A DNA stretch of 50,483 nt from Blastococcus saxobsidens (GCF_002938435.1 NZ_POQT01000033.1:1-50483), one strand, 5' to 3'; shown: positions 17,161-26,901, counted from the first letter of the stretch. Made by a program: numbers and translations. The notes: generated by a model not told the origin, from the sequence alone.

Positions 17161-18391
17161 GGCGGGCCCGCTCCCGCCAGTCGTCGGGCAGCAGGTGGTC
17201 GAGGACGTCGTCGACGCTCACCGCACCGACCAGCCGGCCCTGCTCGTCGACCACCGGTGCGGCGACGAGGTTGTAGGTGGCGAAGTAGTGGGTCACCTCG
17301 GCCAGCGGTGCCTCCGGGCGCAGTGGCTCCAGGTCGTCGAGAACCCCGCTCACGAGGGTGGACGGTGGCTCGCGCAGCAGCCGCTGGATGTGGGCCAGAC
17401 CGAGGTAACGACCGGTGGGCGTGGCCGACGGGGGGCGGCACACGTAGACCTGGCTGGCCAGCGCCGGCGTGAGCTCCGGCTCCCGCACGCGGGCCAGCGC
17501 CTCGGCGATGGTGGCGTCCGGGGCGAGGATCACCGGCTCGCTGGTCATCATCCCGCCGGCGGTGTCCTCGGAGTACTTGAGCAGCTGGCGCACCGGCTCG
17601 GCCTCGTCGGGCTCCATGAGCTCCAGCAGCCGGTTGCGGTCGACGTTGGTCATCTCCGACAGCAGGTCGGCGGCGTCGTCGGGGTCCATCTCCTCGAGGA
17701 CGTCGGCGGCCCGGCTCTCGTCGAGGGTGCCGAGGATGACCACCTGGTCGGCCTCGGGCAGCTCGCCCAGGACGTCGGCCAGCCGCTCGTCGTCCATGGC
17801 CTCGGCGACCTCGTGCCGCCGCTTGATGGGCAGCTCCTGCAGTGCGTGCGCCATGTCGGCGGCGTTGAGCTCCCGGTAGGTGGCGATCAGCGTCTCTGCG
17901 CCCTGGCCGCTCTCCGGCAGCGCCAGCCCGGTCACCTCGTCCCAGGCCACCTGGTGCAGCTGCCCGCGGCGGCCGATCCGGCCGGGCTCCTGCACGGCGA
18001 GGCGGGAGAGGATCCAGTCGCCGGTGCGGGTCTGCTCCATGCCGGCGTCGACGACGTGCGCCGGCCGGCCGGACTCGTCGATCGTCACCTGCCGGTCCAG
18101 CAGCTCGCCGAGCACGAGGGTCTCGCCGGCCCGCTGCTCGAAGCGCTTGAGGTTGATCGTGCCCGAGGCGAGCATCACCGCGCCGGGGTCCAGGGCGGTG
18201 ACCCGTCCCATCGGCACGAAGATCCTGCGGCGCGCGACGACCTCCACGACCAGCCCCAGCACCCGCGGGCAGGCGGTGCCCACGCGCAGGGCGACGACGA
18301 CGTCGCGCACCTTGCCGACGCGGTCACCGTTGGGGTCGAAGACGGTCAGCCCGGCCAGCCGGGAGACGTACGCCCTGGTCACCGTGCTCAC
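17153..18391 (-). CDS. PRC-barrel / MgtE-N / CBS domain protein
   Basis: 412 aa, soluble. A PRC-barrel-like segment (about residues 5-85, with GLTVFDPNGDRVGKVRDVVV) and a linker come first. An MgtE N-terminal helical domain follows at about 195-290 (with EEMDPDDAADLLSEM), then two CBS domains to the end (with VVDEQGRLVGAVSVDDVLDH). The membrane channel of true MgtE Mg2+ transporters is missing, so this is not itself a transporter; it may sense Mg2+ or nucleotides for its DUF1003 partner. The GTG at 18391 has GAGGAGG in front. Confidence 0.88.
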   Translation of the reverse strand: MSTVTRAYVSRLAGLTVFDPNGDRVGKVRDVVVALRVGTACPRVLGLVVEVVARRRIFVPMGRVTALDPGAVMLASGTINLKRFEQRAGETLVLGELLDRQVTIDESGRPAHVVDAGMEQTRTGDWILSRLAVQEPGRIGRRGQLHQVAWDEVTGLALPESGQGAETLIATYRELNAADMAHALQELPIKRRHEVAEAMDDERLADVLGELPEADQVVILGTLDESRAADVLEEMDPDDAADLLSEMTNVDRNRLLELMEPDEAEPVRQLLKYSEDTAGGMMTSEPVILAPDATIAEALARVREPELTPALASQVYVCRPPSATPTGRYLGLAHIQRLLREPPSTLVSGVLDDLEPLRPEAPLAEVTHYFATYNLVAAPVVDEQGRLVGAVSVDDVLDHLLPDDWRERARRG

Positions 18392-18495
18392 GGACAGCCT
18401 CCTCGCCGGCGCTCGTCGGCCCCGTCGTCGGGGTGCGGTGGCCCTCGGCGACCTGGCACGCCGGGCCACCGGTGGCTGAGGTTACCGTCGCTGCC

Positions 18496-19368
18496 GTGAG
18501 CGCCCCGGACCTGCTGGACTACGAGATCGTCGACGTGTTCGCGCCGCACCCGTTCAGCGGCAACCAGCTGGCCGTCGTCCTGGACGCCGGGGACCTGACG
18601 ACGCCGCAGTGCCAGGCACTGGCGGCCGAGTTCGGCTTCTCCGAGTCGACCTTCGTCAGCGCGCCGAGCGGTCCGGACGCCGACTACCGGGTGCGCATCT
18701 TCACGCCGCGGACCGAGCTGCCCTTCGCCGGTCACCCGAGCGTCGGCACGGCGCACACGCTGGTCCGCCTCGGCCGGCTCCCCGGTGGCACCGTCCGCCA
18801 GGAGTGCGGCGCGGGCGTCGTCGCGATCCAGGTCGACGCCGACGGCGCACGGCTGACCGGGGGGACCGTGTCGCTGCGCCCCGGTCCGGACGTGCGTGCG
18901 CTCGCCGCCGCCGTGGGGCTGGACGCCGGCGACGTCACGGGCCGGCCCGCGCACCTGGTGGGCTGCGGGATCGACTTCGCGCAGCTCGAGGTGCGTCCCG
19001 AGGTGCTGGAGCGGGCCGTGGCCGACGGCGCCGCGCTCGACGCCCTGCTGCCCGGCGTCGAGGGCGGGGTGTCGGTCCTCGCCTGGGACCCTGGCACGTC
19101 GACCGGCACGGTCCGTGTGTTCGCCGCCGGCCTCGACTGGCAGGAGGACCCAGCCACCGGCTCGGCGGCGCTCGGCACCGGGATCTGGCTCGCGGCCGAG
19201 GGGCTGGCCGGCGAGGGCGTCACCGACTACCGGCTGGCCCAGGGTGCTGCCGTCGGCCGCCCGTCGGAGCTGGCCGGCCGGGTGACCGTCACCGGTGGCG
19301 CGGTGGAGTCCGTCAGCGTGGCCGGCGCGGTGCGACCGATCGCCTCGGGCGCCGTCCGCCGGCCATGA
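18496..19368 (+). CDS. PhzF-family isomerase/epimerase-like protein
   Basis: 290 aa with the two-lobed PhzF pattern: VDVFAPHPFSGNQLAVV at the N-terminus, the catalytic-position Glu in FGFSESTFV, LPFAGHPSVGTAHTL, and the second-lobe QEDPATGSAALGTG. PhzF enzymes isomerise or epimerise small acids; the substrate here is unknown, and no phenazine genes are nearby. GTG start at 18496 by homology to the N-terminus. Its TGA overlaps the ATG of the EamA gene. Confidence 0.9.
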   Translation: MSAPDLLDYEIVDVFAPHPFSGNQLAVVLDAGDLTTPQCQALAAEFGFSESTFVSAPSGPDADYRVRIFTPRTELPFAGHPSVGTAHTLVRLGRLPGGTVRQECGAGVVAIQVDADGARLTGGTVSLRPGPDVRALAAAVGLDAGDVTGRPAHLVGCGIDFAQLEVRPEVLERAVADGAALDALLPGVEGGVSVLAWDPGTSTGTVRVFAAGLDWQEDPATGSAALGTGIWLAAEGLAGEGVTDYRLAQGAAVGRPSELAGRVTVTGGAVESVSVAGAVRPIASGAVRRP

Positions 19369-20327
19369 GGAACTCCGCGCCGTCTCCTGGCCCCGCGCGC
19401 AGCGACGCCGCGCGTGGGGCCGACGCGTGGGCGCTGTCCCGCCCCGGCCTGCGGGACAGCGGCCTGCTGGGGCTCGCCGTCGTCGGCGTCTCGCTGTCGG
19501 CGCCGCTCACGACGATGGTCGCGGCGCCGATGCTGGCGCTGGCCTTCTGGCGCAACGCCGCGGGCGCGGTCGCACTCCTCCCGGTCCTGCTGACCCGGGA
19601 GCGCTCGACGCTGACCGGCCTGCGCTGGCGGGACCTGCGCAGCTCGGTCGTGGCCGGCCTCTTCCTCGCCGCCCACTTCGCCGCCTGGCTGCCGAGCCTG
19701 TCGATGACGACGGTCGCCGCGTCGGTCGCGCTGGTCACCACCACCCCGATCTGGACGGCGCTGGCGGCGCGGATCTCGGGGCTGCGGCTGCCCGCCGCGG
19801 TCTGGTGGGGGCTACTCCTCGCCTTCGTCGGCGTCGTGCTGATCGTCGGCGTGGACGTCACGGTGAGCCTGGAGGCGCTCGCCGGTGACGGGCTGGCGCT
19901 GCTCGGCGCGATCTGCGCCGGTGGCTACGTGCTGGCCGGCGCGCGGGCGCGGGAGCGGCTGGCGACGTCGGCGTACGCGGTCGTGGCCTACTCCGTCTGC
20001 GCGGTGGCGATCGCGGCCTCGGCGCTGCTGGTCGACGCGCCGCTGGCCGGGTTCGAGGCGCGCGACTGGTGGCTGATCGCGGCGATCACCGTCTCCGCGC
20101 AGCTGTTCGGCCACACGCTGCTCAACCTCGTGCTCTCCTCGGTCGGCCCGACGGTGGTCAGCCTCGCGGTGCTGCTCGAGGTCCCCGGCGCCCTGGTGTT
20201 CGCGCTCGTGCTGCTGGGCGAGGTCCCGCCGCTGCTGGCGCTGCCCGGCGTCGTGCTCGTCGTCGCGGGGGTGGCCCTGGTCGTGCGCGCGAGCCGGCCG
20301 ACCACGCTGGTCGAGCCGGGCACCTGA
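19365..20327 (+). CDS. EamA/DMT-superfamily transporter
   Basis: 320 aa with about ten hydrophobic helices in two EamA repeats, preceded by a 30-residue polar N-terminus. Such proteins export metabolites or amino acids. The ATGA overlap with the PhzF gene suggests the two act together, perhaps exporting or clearing the PhzF product; that is inference. Confidence 0.88.
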   Translation: MRNSAPSPGPARSDAARGADAWALSRPGLRDSGLLGLAVVGVSLSAPLTTMVAAPMLALAFWRNAAGAVALLPVLLTRERSTLTGLRWRDLRSSVVAGLFLAAHFAAWLPSLSMTTVAASVALVTTTPIWTALAARISGLRLPAAVWWGLLLAFVGVVLIVGVDVTVSLEALAGDGLALLGAICAGGYVLAGARARERLATSAYAVVAYSVCAVAIAASALLVDAPLAGFEARDWWLIAAITVSAQLFGHTLLNLVLSSVGPTVVSLAVLLEVPGALVFALVLLGEVPPLLALPGVVLVVAGVALVVRASRPTTLVEPGT

Positions 20328-20389
20328 AAGAGGACCCCCTCGCCCCCCACCACTCGCGAGCTCGCGGCAGGACACTGCGACGGGGGCCG
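20328..20389 (+). repeat. Post-stop terminator-like element, copy A
   Basis: Directly after the EamA stop: AGGACCCC, then GCCCCC (20342-20347) which pairs with GGGGGC (20382-20387), enclosing the palindrome CTCGCGAG (20353-20360). Its layout matches the element after the next gene (21401-21459). Confidence 0.55.
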
Positions 20390-20449
20390 ACACGGCGTGG
20401 CTACTCTCCGGTAGCTGAAGACGCCGTCGTCTGCACGAAGAGAGGCACC

Positions 20450-21400
20450 GTGGCCGAGCTCCGCTCCCGTCGTTCCAACCTCGCCGTTCCCGGCAGCAAC
20501 CCGCGCTTCCTCGAGAAGGCCAAGGGGCTGCCCGCCGACCAGGTCTTCCTCGACCTGGAGGACGCGTGCGCGCCGCTGGCCAAGCCGGGCGCGCGGAAGA
20601 ACATCGTCGCCGCGCTGAACGAGGGCGGCTGGGGCGAGAAGATCCGCACCGTCCGCGTGAACGACTGGACGACGGAGTGGACGTTCCAGGACGTCCTGGA
20701 GGTCGTCGGCGGGGCCGGCGCGAACCTCGACTGCATCATGCTGCCGAAGGTTCAGGACGCCGCGCAGGTCAAGGCGCTGGACATGCTGCTGACCCAGATC
20801 GAGAAGGCCAACGGCCTGGAGGTCGGCCGGATCGGCATCGAGGCGCAGATCGAGACCGCGCAGGGCCTGATCAACGTCAACGACATCGCCTTCGCCAGCC
20901 AGCGGATCGAGACGATCATCTTCGGCCCGGCCGACTTCATGGCCAGCATCAACATGAAGTCGCTGGTCGTCGGCGCCCTGCACCCCGACTACCCGGGCGA
21001 CCCGTTCCACTACATCCTCATGCAGATCCTCATGGCCGCCCGCGCCCGCGGCGTGCAGGCCATCGACGGCCCGTTCCTGCAGGTGCGCGACGTGCCGGCC
21101 TTCGAGGAGGTCGCCAAGCGCTCGGCGATGCTGGGCTTCGACGGCAAGTGGGTGCTGCACCCGGGCCAGATCGACGCCGCCAACGAGATCTACGCGCCGT
21201 CGCAGGAGGACTACGACCACGCGGAGCTGATCCTCGACGCCTACGACTGGGCGACCTCGGAGGCCGGTGGCAAGAAGGGCTCGGCGATGCTGGGCGACGA
21301 GATGATCGACGAGGCCAGCCGCAAGATGGCCCTGGTCGTCGCCGGCAAGGGCCGGGCCGCCGGCATGACGCGGACGTCGTCCTTCACGCCGCCCGAGTAG
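20450..21400 (+). CDS. HpcH/HpaI aldolase / CitE-like acyl-CoA lyase
   Basis: 316 aa, the CitE/malyl-CoA lyase fold. Seen: an N-terminal LAVPGSNPRFLEKA, the metal-site LDLEDACAP, GIEAQIETAQGL with catalytic Glu, and IFGPADFMAS, then GFDGKWVLHPGQI. Members cleave malyl-CoA, beta-methylmalyl-CoA or citramalyl-CoA. The longer C-terminus and these motifs best fit the L-malyl-CoA/beta-methylmalyl-CoA lyase group. GTG start with AGAGAGG upstream. It is flanked by two related hairpin elements and so is probably its own transcription unit; an acyl-CoA dehydrogenase is nearby. Confidence 0.87.
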   Translation: MAELRSRRSNLAVPGSNPRFLEKAKGLPADQVFLDLEDACAPLAKPGARKNIVAALNEGGWGEKIRTVRVNDWTTEWTFQDVLEVVGGAGANLDCIMLPKVQDAAQVKALDMLLTQIEKANGLEVGRIGIEAQIETAQGLINVNDIAFASQRIETIIFGPADFMASINMKSLVVGALHPDYPGDPFHYILMQILMAARARGVQAIDGPFLQVRDVPAFEEVAKRSAMLGFDGKWVLHPGQIDAANEIYAPSQEDYDHAELILDAYDWATSEAGGKKGSAMLGDEMIDEASRKMALVVAGKGRAAGMTRTSSFTPPE

Positions 21401-21459
21401 AAGGACCCCGTCCTCCTCATCGCTCGCACGCTCGCGACGAGCCTCTGGACGGGGCCGCG
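21401..21459 (+). repeat. Post-stop terminator-like element, copy B
   Basis: Directly after the lyase stop: AAGGACCCC, an outer 8-bp stem (21406-21413 with 21447-21454), and an inner imperfect stem CTCATCGC/GCGACGAG. It shares the order AGGACCCC - CGCTCGC - GCTCGCG - GACGGGG with copy A, and likely terminates transcription. Confidence 0.6.
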
Positions 21460-21463
21460 CCGG

Positions 21464-22108
21464 TCACTTCCGCCAGAACAGGTGGTGGGTCACCCCGCTC
21501 GGGCTCGGGACGACATCGCAGTGGAACCGGTCGAGCAGCTCGTCGGGCGACTCCCACAGCCGGGCACCGGAGCCGAGCTCCAGCGGCACGACGGCCACGT
21601 GCAGGGTGTCGACGAGGTCGGCGTCGAGGAACTCCCGGATGGTCGTGGCGCCACCGCCGAGCCGCACGTCCCTGCCCTGCGCCGCCTCCTTCACCGTTCC
21701 GAGCACCGTGGCCGGATCGCCGTCGACGAAGTGGAACGTGGTGTCCGACAGCGTGAAGGACGGGCGCGGGTGGTGCGTCAGCACGAACACGGGCGTGTGG
21801 AACGGCGGCTCGTCGCCCCACCAGCCCTGCCACTCGAGGTCGGTCCACGGGCCGCGGTGCGGGCTGAACTTGTTGCGGCCCATGATCTCGGCGCCGATGT
21901 TGGTGCCGAAGTCGCGGACGAGGCAGTCGTCGAGACCCCGGCTCCCGCCGGGCTCGGCGCGGTGGGGGAAGCTCGCGGTGGCCAGGAGCCAGGCCATCAA
22001 CCGGCCGGGATCGGCGGTGCCGAAGGGTCGCTCCAGGCTCTGGTGCTCACCCGCACCGAAGCCGTCGCTGGAGACGGTGAAGTTCTGGACTCTGAGCAGT
22101 TGGCTCAC
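21464..22108 (-). CDS. RibD C-terminal / dihydrofolate-reductase-like protein
   Basis: 214 aa of the RibD_C family: NFTVSSDGFGAG at the N-terminus, GRNKFSP, FVLTHHPRPSF, and the NADPH-site DVRLGGGATTIREFL, then LHVAVVPLELGSGARLW. Members are NADPH-dependent reductases; the substrate of this standalone paralogue is unknown. The GTG at 22108 is preceded by AAGGAG. Convergent with the lyase gene. Confidence 0.85.
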   Translation of the reverse strand: MSQLLRVQNFTVSSDGFGAGEHQSLERPFGTADPGRLMAWLLATASFPHRAEPGGSRGLDDCLVRDFGTNIGAEIMGRNKFSPHRGPWTDLEWQGWWGDEPPFHTPVFVLTHHPRPSFTLSDTTFHFVDGDPATVLGTVKEAAQGRDVRLGGGATTIREFLDADLVDTLHVAVVPLELGSGARLWESPDELLDRFHCDVVPSPSGVTHHLFWRK

Positions 22109-22318
22109 CGGGCACTCCTTCGTGGTCGTCGACGGGTCAGACCGCGCGGGCGAGCGGAACTCATCGTCGGGAGGGGCCTCGGTCCAGGCCCCGCTCCACG
22201 GGCAGCGGGGCGACCACGGTCCCGCCACCATCGGCGTGACCAGGCACACGCGGGACGACGCCCGACCGTGGCCCATACTCCCCGGTAACAACGGACACCG
22301 GAGTCCCGGAGGAGACCG

Positions 22319-23518
22319 ATGACCCGCCTGGCGCAGACCGCTGACCTGACCGACATCCAGCAGGAGATCCTGTCGACGGTCAGGAGCTTCGTCGACAGGG
22401 AGATCATCCCCAACGCCCAGGAGCTGGAGCACGGCGACACCTACCCGCAGGAGATCGTCGACGGGCTCAAGGAGCTCGGCATCTTCGGGCTGATGATCCC
22501 CGAGGAGTACGGCGGTCTCGGCGAGTCGTTGCTGACCTACGCGCTGGTGGTCGAGGAGATCGCCCGCGGCTGGATGAGCGTCTCCGGCGTCATCAACACC
22601 CACTTCATCGTGGCCTACATGCTCGAGCAGCACGGCACGCAGGAGCAGAAGGAGCACTACCTGCCCCGCATGGCCACCGGCGAGGTGCGCGGCGCGTTCT
22701 CGATGTCCGAGCCGGGTCTGGGCTCCGACGTCGCCGGCATCCGCACCAAGGCGGTCGAGCAGCCCGACGGCGGCTACGTCATCGACGGCCAGAAGATGTG
22801 GCTGACCAACGGCGGCAGCTCCACCCTGGTCGCGGCGCTGGTGCGCACCGACGAGGGCGCGGAGAAGGCGCACCAGAACCTGACGACGTTCCTCGTGGAG
22901 AAGCCGGCCGGCTTCGGCGAGGTCAAGCCCGGGCTCACCATCCCCGGCAAGATCGACAAGATGGGCTACAAGGGCGTCGACACCACCGAGCTGGTGTTCG
23001 ACGGCTACCGGGCCGAGGCCGCCGACATCCTCGGTGGCGAGCCCGGCAAGGGCTTCGCCCAGATGATGGACGGCGTCGAGGTCGGCCGGGTGAACGTCGC
23101 GGCCCGGGCCTGCGGCATCTCCATCCGCGCCTTCGAGCTCGCCGTCGCCTACGCCCAGCAGCGCGAGACCTTCGGCAAGCCGATCGCCCAGCACCAGGCG
23201 ATCGCCTTCCAGCTGGCCGAGATGGCCACCAAGGTCGAGGCCGCCCACCTGATGATGGTCAACGCCGCCCGCCTCAAGGACGCCGGCAAGCGCAACGACG
23301 TCGAGGCCGGCATGGCCAAGCTGATCGCCAGCGAGTACTGCGCCGAGGTGACCACCCAGTCGTTCCGGATCCACGGCGGCTACGGCTACTCCAAGGAGTA
23401 CGAGATCGAGCGGCTCATGCGCGAGGCGCCGTTCCTGCTCATCGGCGAGGGCACCAGCGAGATCCAGAAGACGATCATCAGCCGGGGTCTGCTCAAGACC
23501 TACAAGCTCAAGGGCTGA
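22319..23518 (+). CDS. Acyl-CoA dehydrogenase
   Basis: 399 aa, FAD enzyme introducing the alpha-beta double bond in an acyl-CoA. Family signatures are present: AFSMSEPGLGSDV (FAD/substrate loop), QKMWLTNG, QQRETFGKPIAQHQAI, HGGYGYSKEYEIERLMRE, and the C-terminal GEGTSEIQK. An excellent GGAGGAG site precedes the ATG. Single gene between its own promoter region and a strong terminator. Chain-length preference cannot be read from sequence. Confidence 0.92.
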   Translation: MTRLAQTADLTDIQQEILSTVRSFVDREIIPNAQELEHGDTYPQEIVDGLKELGIFGLMIPEEYGGLGESLLTYALVVEEIARGWMSVSGVINTHFIVAYMLEQHGTQEQKEHYLPRMATGEVRGAFSMSEPGLGSDVAGIRTKAVEQPDGGYVIDGQKMWLTNGGSSTLVAALVRTDEGAEKAHQNLTTFLVEKPAGFGEVKPGLTIPGKIDKMGYKGVDTTELVFDGYRAEAADILGGEPGKGFAQMMDGVEVGRVNVAARACGISIRAFELAVAYAQQRETFGKPIAQHQAIAFQLAEMATKVEAAHLMMVNAARLKDAGKRNDVEAGMAKLIASEYCAEVTTQSFRIHGGYGYSKEYEIERLMREAPFLLIGEGTSEIQKTIISRGLLKTYKLKG

Positions 23519-23523
23519 CGGGC

Positions 23524-23566
23524 GACGACAGCGGCCCGGGACCGGTGGTCCCGGGCCGCTGTCGTC
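23524..23566 (+). terminator. Strong hairpin terminator after acyl-CoA dehydrogenase
   Basis: A perfect 20-bp stem (23524-23543 with 23547-23566) and 3-base loop begin 6 bases after the stop codon. No T-run. Confidence 0.9.
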
Positions 23567-23744
23567 CGCTCGGCCGGCGGTGCCCTCGTCGAGGCGTGGC
23601 CCGCTGACAGCAGGTCCCCCTGTGCTCACCCAGGGGCGCGAACCACGGGGCTCGGCATCGGTACGACCGGCGGGACGCCGGACCGTGGTCCGGCTGCACG
23701 CAGGCGCAGGACCCTGGCTCCCACCGCCGTCGAGGGGGAGTGCC

Positions 23745-26186
23745 ATGGCAGAGGCGACGCAGGGACGACGCCGGCGGGAACTGCGGGTGGCGCTGGTGCT
23801 CAACGGCGGGGTGAGCCTCGCCGTCTGGATGGGCGGCGTCACCCACGAGATCGACCTGCTGCGGCGGGCTTCCCGGGTCGCCTGCGGCATGGAGGAGTAC
23901 GACCCGGAGACGGTGGCCGTCTACGACCGCCCGGTCTTCGAGAAGTGGGTCGAGCTGTGCCGGCGGTCCGACGTGGGAGCCGTGGTCGTCGACGTCATCG
24001 CGGGCACCAGTGCCGGCGGGTTGAACGGCACGCTCCTCGCGACGGCGGTGGCGCGGGGTGTGCCGCTGGACCCGCCCGGGCAGGGGGTCCGTCCGGCGTT
24101 GCGCACGGTGTGGAGCGACAGCGCCAGCCTGGAGGACGGGAGTCTCCTGCGCCTCACCCAGGCCCCGGCCCTCTCCAGCGTCCTGGACGGGGACTTCTTC
24201 CGCCGCGAGATCGACCGGGTCGTCGGCCGGATCGGCGCGGCACCCGGTCGCCCGGCGCCCGAGCCGGTGACGCTCTTCGTCACCGCCACGGCGCTCGGCG
24301 AGTCCAGCCAGAAGTACGTGGACTCCTTCGGTCAGCCCTTCGACGTCGCCGATCACCGCCACCTCTACCGCTTCCGCCGCACCGACGAGGACGCGGTGGT
24401 GTTCCGCCCGGGGGCCGGTGACCCGGACGGCTGGTGGCCGACCGGCGCCGTCGACGGGGATGCCGCGTTCGTCGACGACTTCGACCGGGACGACGCCGAC
24501 TGCCACGAGGCGCTGGTGACGGCGGCGCGGGCCTCGGCGTCCTTCCCGGTCGCCTTCGCCCCGGTGCAGGAGGGGGAGGCGCTGGCCCGGCGGAGGGTGC
24601 TGCCGGCGACCTCCGTCGACTGCCACGGCCGGCGCTGGCTGGTGGACGGGGGCATCCTGGACAACGCGCCCTTCGAGCCGGTGCTCGACGCCATCAGCCG
24701 TCGTCCCGCCACCGAGCCGGTGCGGCGCCTCCTGGTCTACGTCGTCCCCTCCCGCGGGGCCGGCAACGAGGGGCTGGACGCCCCGCCGCCCGAGACCGCC
24801 GGCGGGGCGGCGGCAGCACATCCCGCGTGGAAGCACATCCTCGGCGGTGCCGTCGGCTTCCCGCGGGAGGGGGACGTGCGCGCCGACATGGAGTCCGCGG
24901 CGAATCTGCTCCGCCAGGGGGAGGCCACCGAGGGCAGTCCGGAGGTCGGCCCCGAGGCGTTGTTCGGGATCGAGGTCGACGCGGCCTCCGGTGCGGCCGA
25001 CGGCCTGCTCGAGCAGTACCGGCGGGCACGCGCCATCGGCGGTCTGCAGGACGTCCGGAGAGCCCTGTCCCGTGCGCGGCAGGGCAGGGGTCTCGTGCTC
25101 GCCCCGGTCTCGGGCCCGGCGCTGGCCGAGCTGCTCGGCGAGGAGGTGCCGTGGGTTCCTCCGGCGGAGCCCGACTGGACGGGGGAGGGGGACCAGTGGC
25201 GCTGGGGCCTCGGCGCGGCCGAGCGCGTGTGCCGGCTCTTCGTCCGGGATCTCTGGGATCGCGGGCTCGGCGGCGCGGCGGCCGCGCCCGTGACCGCCGC
25301 GCTGGCACGGGTGGAGGCGGTCCGCGACGCGGTCACCGTCAGCATCGTGCAGAACGCCGACAAGGCGCCGCTCGACGACCTCGGGCTGGTGGCCTGGGCC
25401 TCGGACCGGTTCGCGGCACTGCAGGTGCAGGAGGCGCTCGCCCACTGCGTCGGCTCGGCGGCCCGGGGCTACGCGGCGGCGCGCTCCGGGGTGGTCGAGC
25501 CCGCGGCGGTGGTCCGCGCCGGCCTCACGGTGGAGGTGGCCACGAACGCGTTCAGCGCCTACCAGCCGTTCCGGCGGACGTCACCGTTCGAGTTCCTGCG
25601 GCTGGGCCCCGACGTCGAGGCCCCCTTCGTCGACTGCGTGGACGCCGCGCCCGACGTCGTCCGCACAAGGGCACGGGACGCTCGGCGCACGGGGGACAAG
25701 AAGCTCTACGGCACACGCATGGGCCACTTCGCCGCCTTCGGGCTGGACACGTGGCGGGCGTGGGACTGGACAGCCGGCCGGCTGGACGCCCAGACCCATC
25801 TCGCGCGGGCCCTGCTCGACTCCCCGGACGGTCCCGCCGCCACGGTGGACTGGACCGCCTCGGTCCAGGAGGTCACCGTCCGGGCGGAGCTCGGCCGGAG
25901 CCCCGCCGAGTGGGCGCAGCAGCGTGGGGAGCTGCTCGGCAAGGACGACGGCAGCCTGCTCCGCGACCTGCGGCGGGAGCCCTACGGCGAGACGCTGGCC
26001 GTCGCCGTCGTCGACGCCGTCATGCGGGCGCTGCCGCACGACCTCGCGCTCGGCAGGTCCGGGCAGCTGCTCAACTCGCTCGTCGCCCGCTCGCCCGTCA
26101 CGCGCACCGCCAGGTGGTGGGCCCCCGTCGCCCGGCCGGTGGTGCGGTGGAAGTGGCTCCGCTGGACCTCGCGGCTGGGGCGGTAG
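23745..26186 (+). CDS. Patatin-like phospholipase with DUF3376-type C-terminus
   Basis: 813 aa. The N-terminal patatin domain has the oxyanion Gly cluster in LNGGVSLAVWMGG (residues about 19-31), the nucleophile elbow GTSAGG (Ser near residue 88), and the dyad Asp in DGGILDN near residue 303. The long C-terminal half resembles the DUF3376 extension of actinobacterial patatins. It likely hydrolyses membrane or storage lipids; there is no signal peptide, so it is probably cytosolic or peripheral. GAGGGGGAG precedes the ATG. Convergent with the DUF4230 gene, 22 bases apart. Confidence 0.85.
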   Translation: MAEATQGRRRRELRVALVLNGGVSLAVWMGGVTHEIDLLRRASRVACGMEEYDPETVAVYDRPVFEKWVELCRRSDVGAVVVDVIAGTSAGGLNGTLLATAVARGVPLDPPGQGVRPALRTVWSDSASLEDGSLLRLTQAPALSSVLDGDFFRREIDRVVGRIGAAPGRPAPEPVTLFVTATALGESSQKYVDSFGQPFDVADHRHLYRFRRTDEDAVVFRPGAGDPDGWWPTGAVDGDAAFVDDFDRDDADCHEALVTAARASASFPVAFAPVQEGEALARRRVLPATSVDCHGRRWLVDGGILDNAPFEPVLDAISRRPATEPVRRLLVYVVPSRGAGNEGLDAPPPETAGGAAAAHPAWKHILGGAVGFPREGDVRADMESAANLLRQGEATEGSPEVGPEALFGIEVDAASGAADGLLEQYRRARAIGGLQDVRRALSRARQGRGLVLAPVSGPALAELLGEEVPWVPPAEPDWTGEGDQWRWGLGAAERVCRLFVRDLWDRGLGGAAAAPVTAALARVEAVRDAVTVSIVQNADKAPLDDLGLVAWASDRFAALQVQEALAHCVGSAARGYAAARSGVVEPAAVVRAGLTVEVATNAFSAYQPFRRTSPFEFLRLGPDVEAPFVDCVDAAPDVVRTRARDARRTGDKKLYGTRMGHFAAFGLDTWRAWDWTAGRLDAQTHLARALLDSPDGPAATVDWTASVQEVTVRAELGRSPAEWAQQRGELLGKDDGSLLRDLRREPYGETLAVAVVDAVMRALPHDLALGRSGQLLNSLVARSPVTRTARWWAPVARPVVRWKWLRWTSRLGR

Positions 26187-26208
26187 CGGGGGCCGGGCGC
26201 CGGTGCGA

Positions 26209-26901
26209 TCAGCCCGCGCTGTCGGCGGTCTCGGCGAAGCTGACCTCGACGTCGTCGACGCCCAGGGCGGACGCGAGGCCGGTCAGCATGGCGCGGGTGT
26301 TGGTCTCGGCACGCGCGCGGAGGTCGCTCGCCGCGGCGGCCGCGGTCAGCTCGTCCTCGGCGAGGGCGTAGAGCGCGCTGTCGTCGACCGGGTCGTCGCC
26401 GACCGCGGCACCGACCCGCTCGACCAGTCCCCGGTCGCGGTCGAGGACGCGGGTCTCCCGCGGGTCGATCCGGGCCTCGTCCAGCCGCGGTGCCGGCAGC
26501 TCGATGGTCGCTGACGTGCCGTCGGCGGAGAGGGTCACCGCGCCCTCGTCGAGCGTGGCGAAGTCGACGTAGGCGTCGGCGGTGCCGGTCGCGAGCAGCT
26601 GGACCCGCTCGCCGCTGATGACCGACGGCACGTAGCGGGTGTCCTTCTCCTGGTCGACGACGACCTGGAAGGTGCCCGTCGCCGCGTGGTACTCCTCCAG
26701 GTCCTCGAGGGCCAGCAGCAGCGGTGTCGTGCTCCGGTCGACCACGTCCTGCGCGAACGGGTCGTCGGGCAGCCAGCCGGCGACCTCCATGCCGACCGGG
26801 ACGAGGACGGCGACGCCCACCCCGGCCGCGACGAGCCGGAGCGAGGGCCGGCGACGGCGTCGGGCGACGGAGGCGGGGTGGGACGACAGCAGCGTGGGCA
26901 T
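26209..26901 (-). CDS. DUF4230 membrane-anchored protein
   Basis: 230 aa. A basic N-terminus and one membrane helix (about residues 22-44) lead to an extracytoplasmic domain with the DUF4230 pattern: ATGTFQVVVDQEKDTRYVPS, then a beta-rich middle and a helical Ala-rich end. Function unknown. The hydrophobic anchor and export are visible; the family name is from pattern recognition. Confidence 0.75.
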   Translation of the reverse strand: MPTLLSSHPASVARRRRRPSLRLVAAGVGVAVLVPVGMEVAGWLPDDPFAQDVVDRSTTPLLLALEDLEEYHAATGTFQVVVDQEKDTRYVPSVISGERVQLLATGTADAYVDFATLDEGAVTLSADGTSATIELPAPRLDEARIDPRETRVLDRDRGLVERVGAAVGDDPVDDSALYALAEDELTAAAAASDLRARAETNTRAMLTGLASALGVDDVEVSFAETADSAG

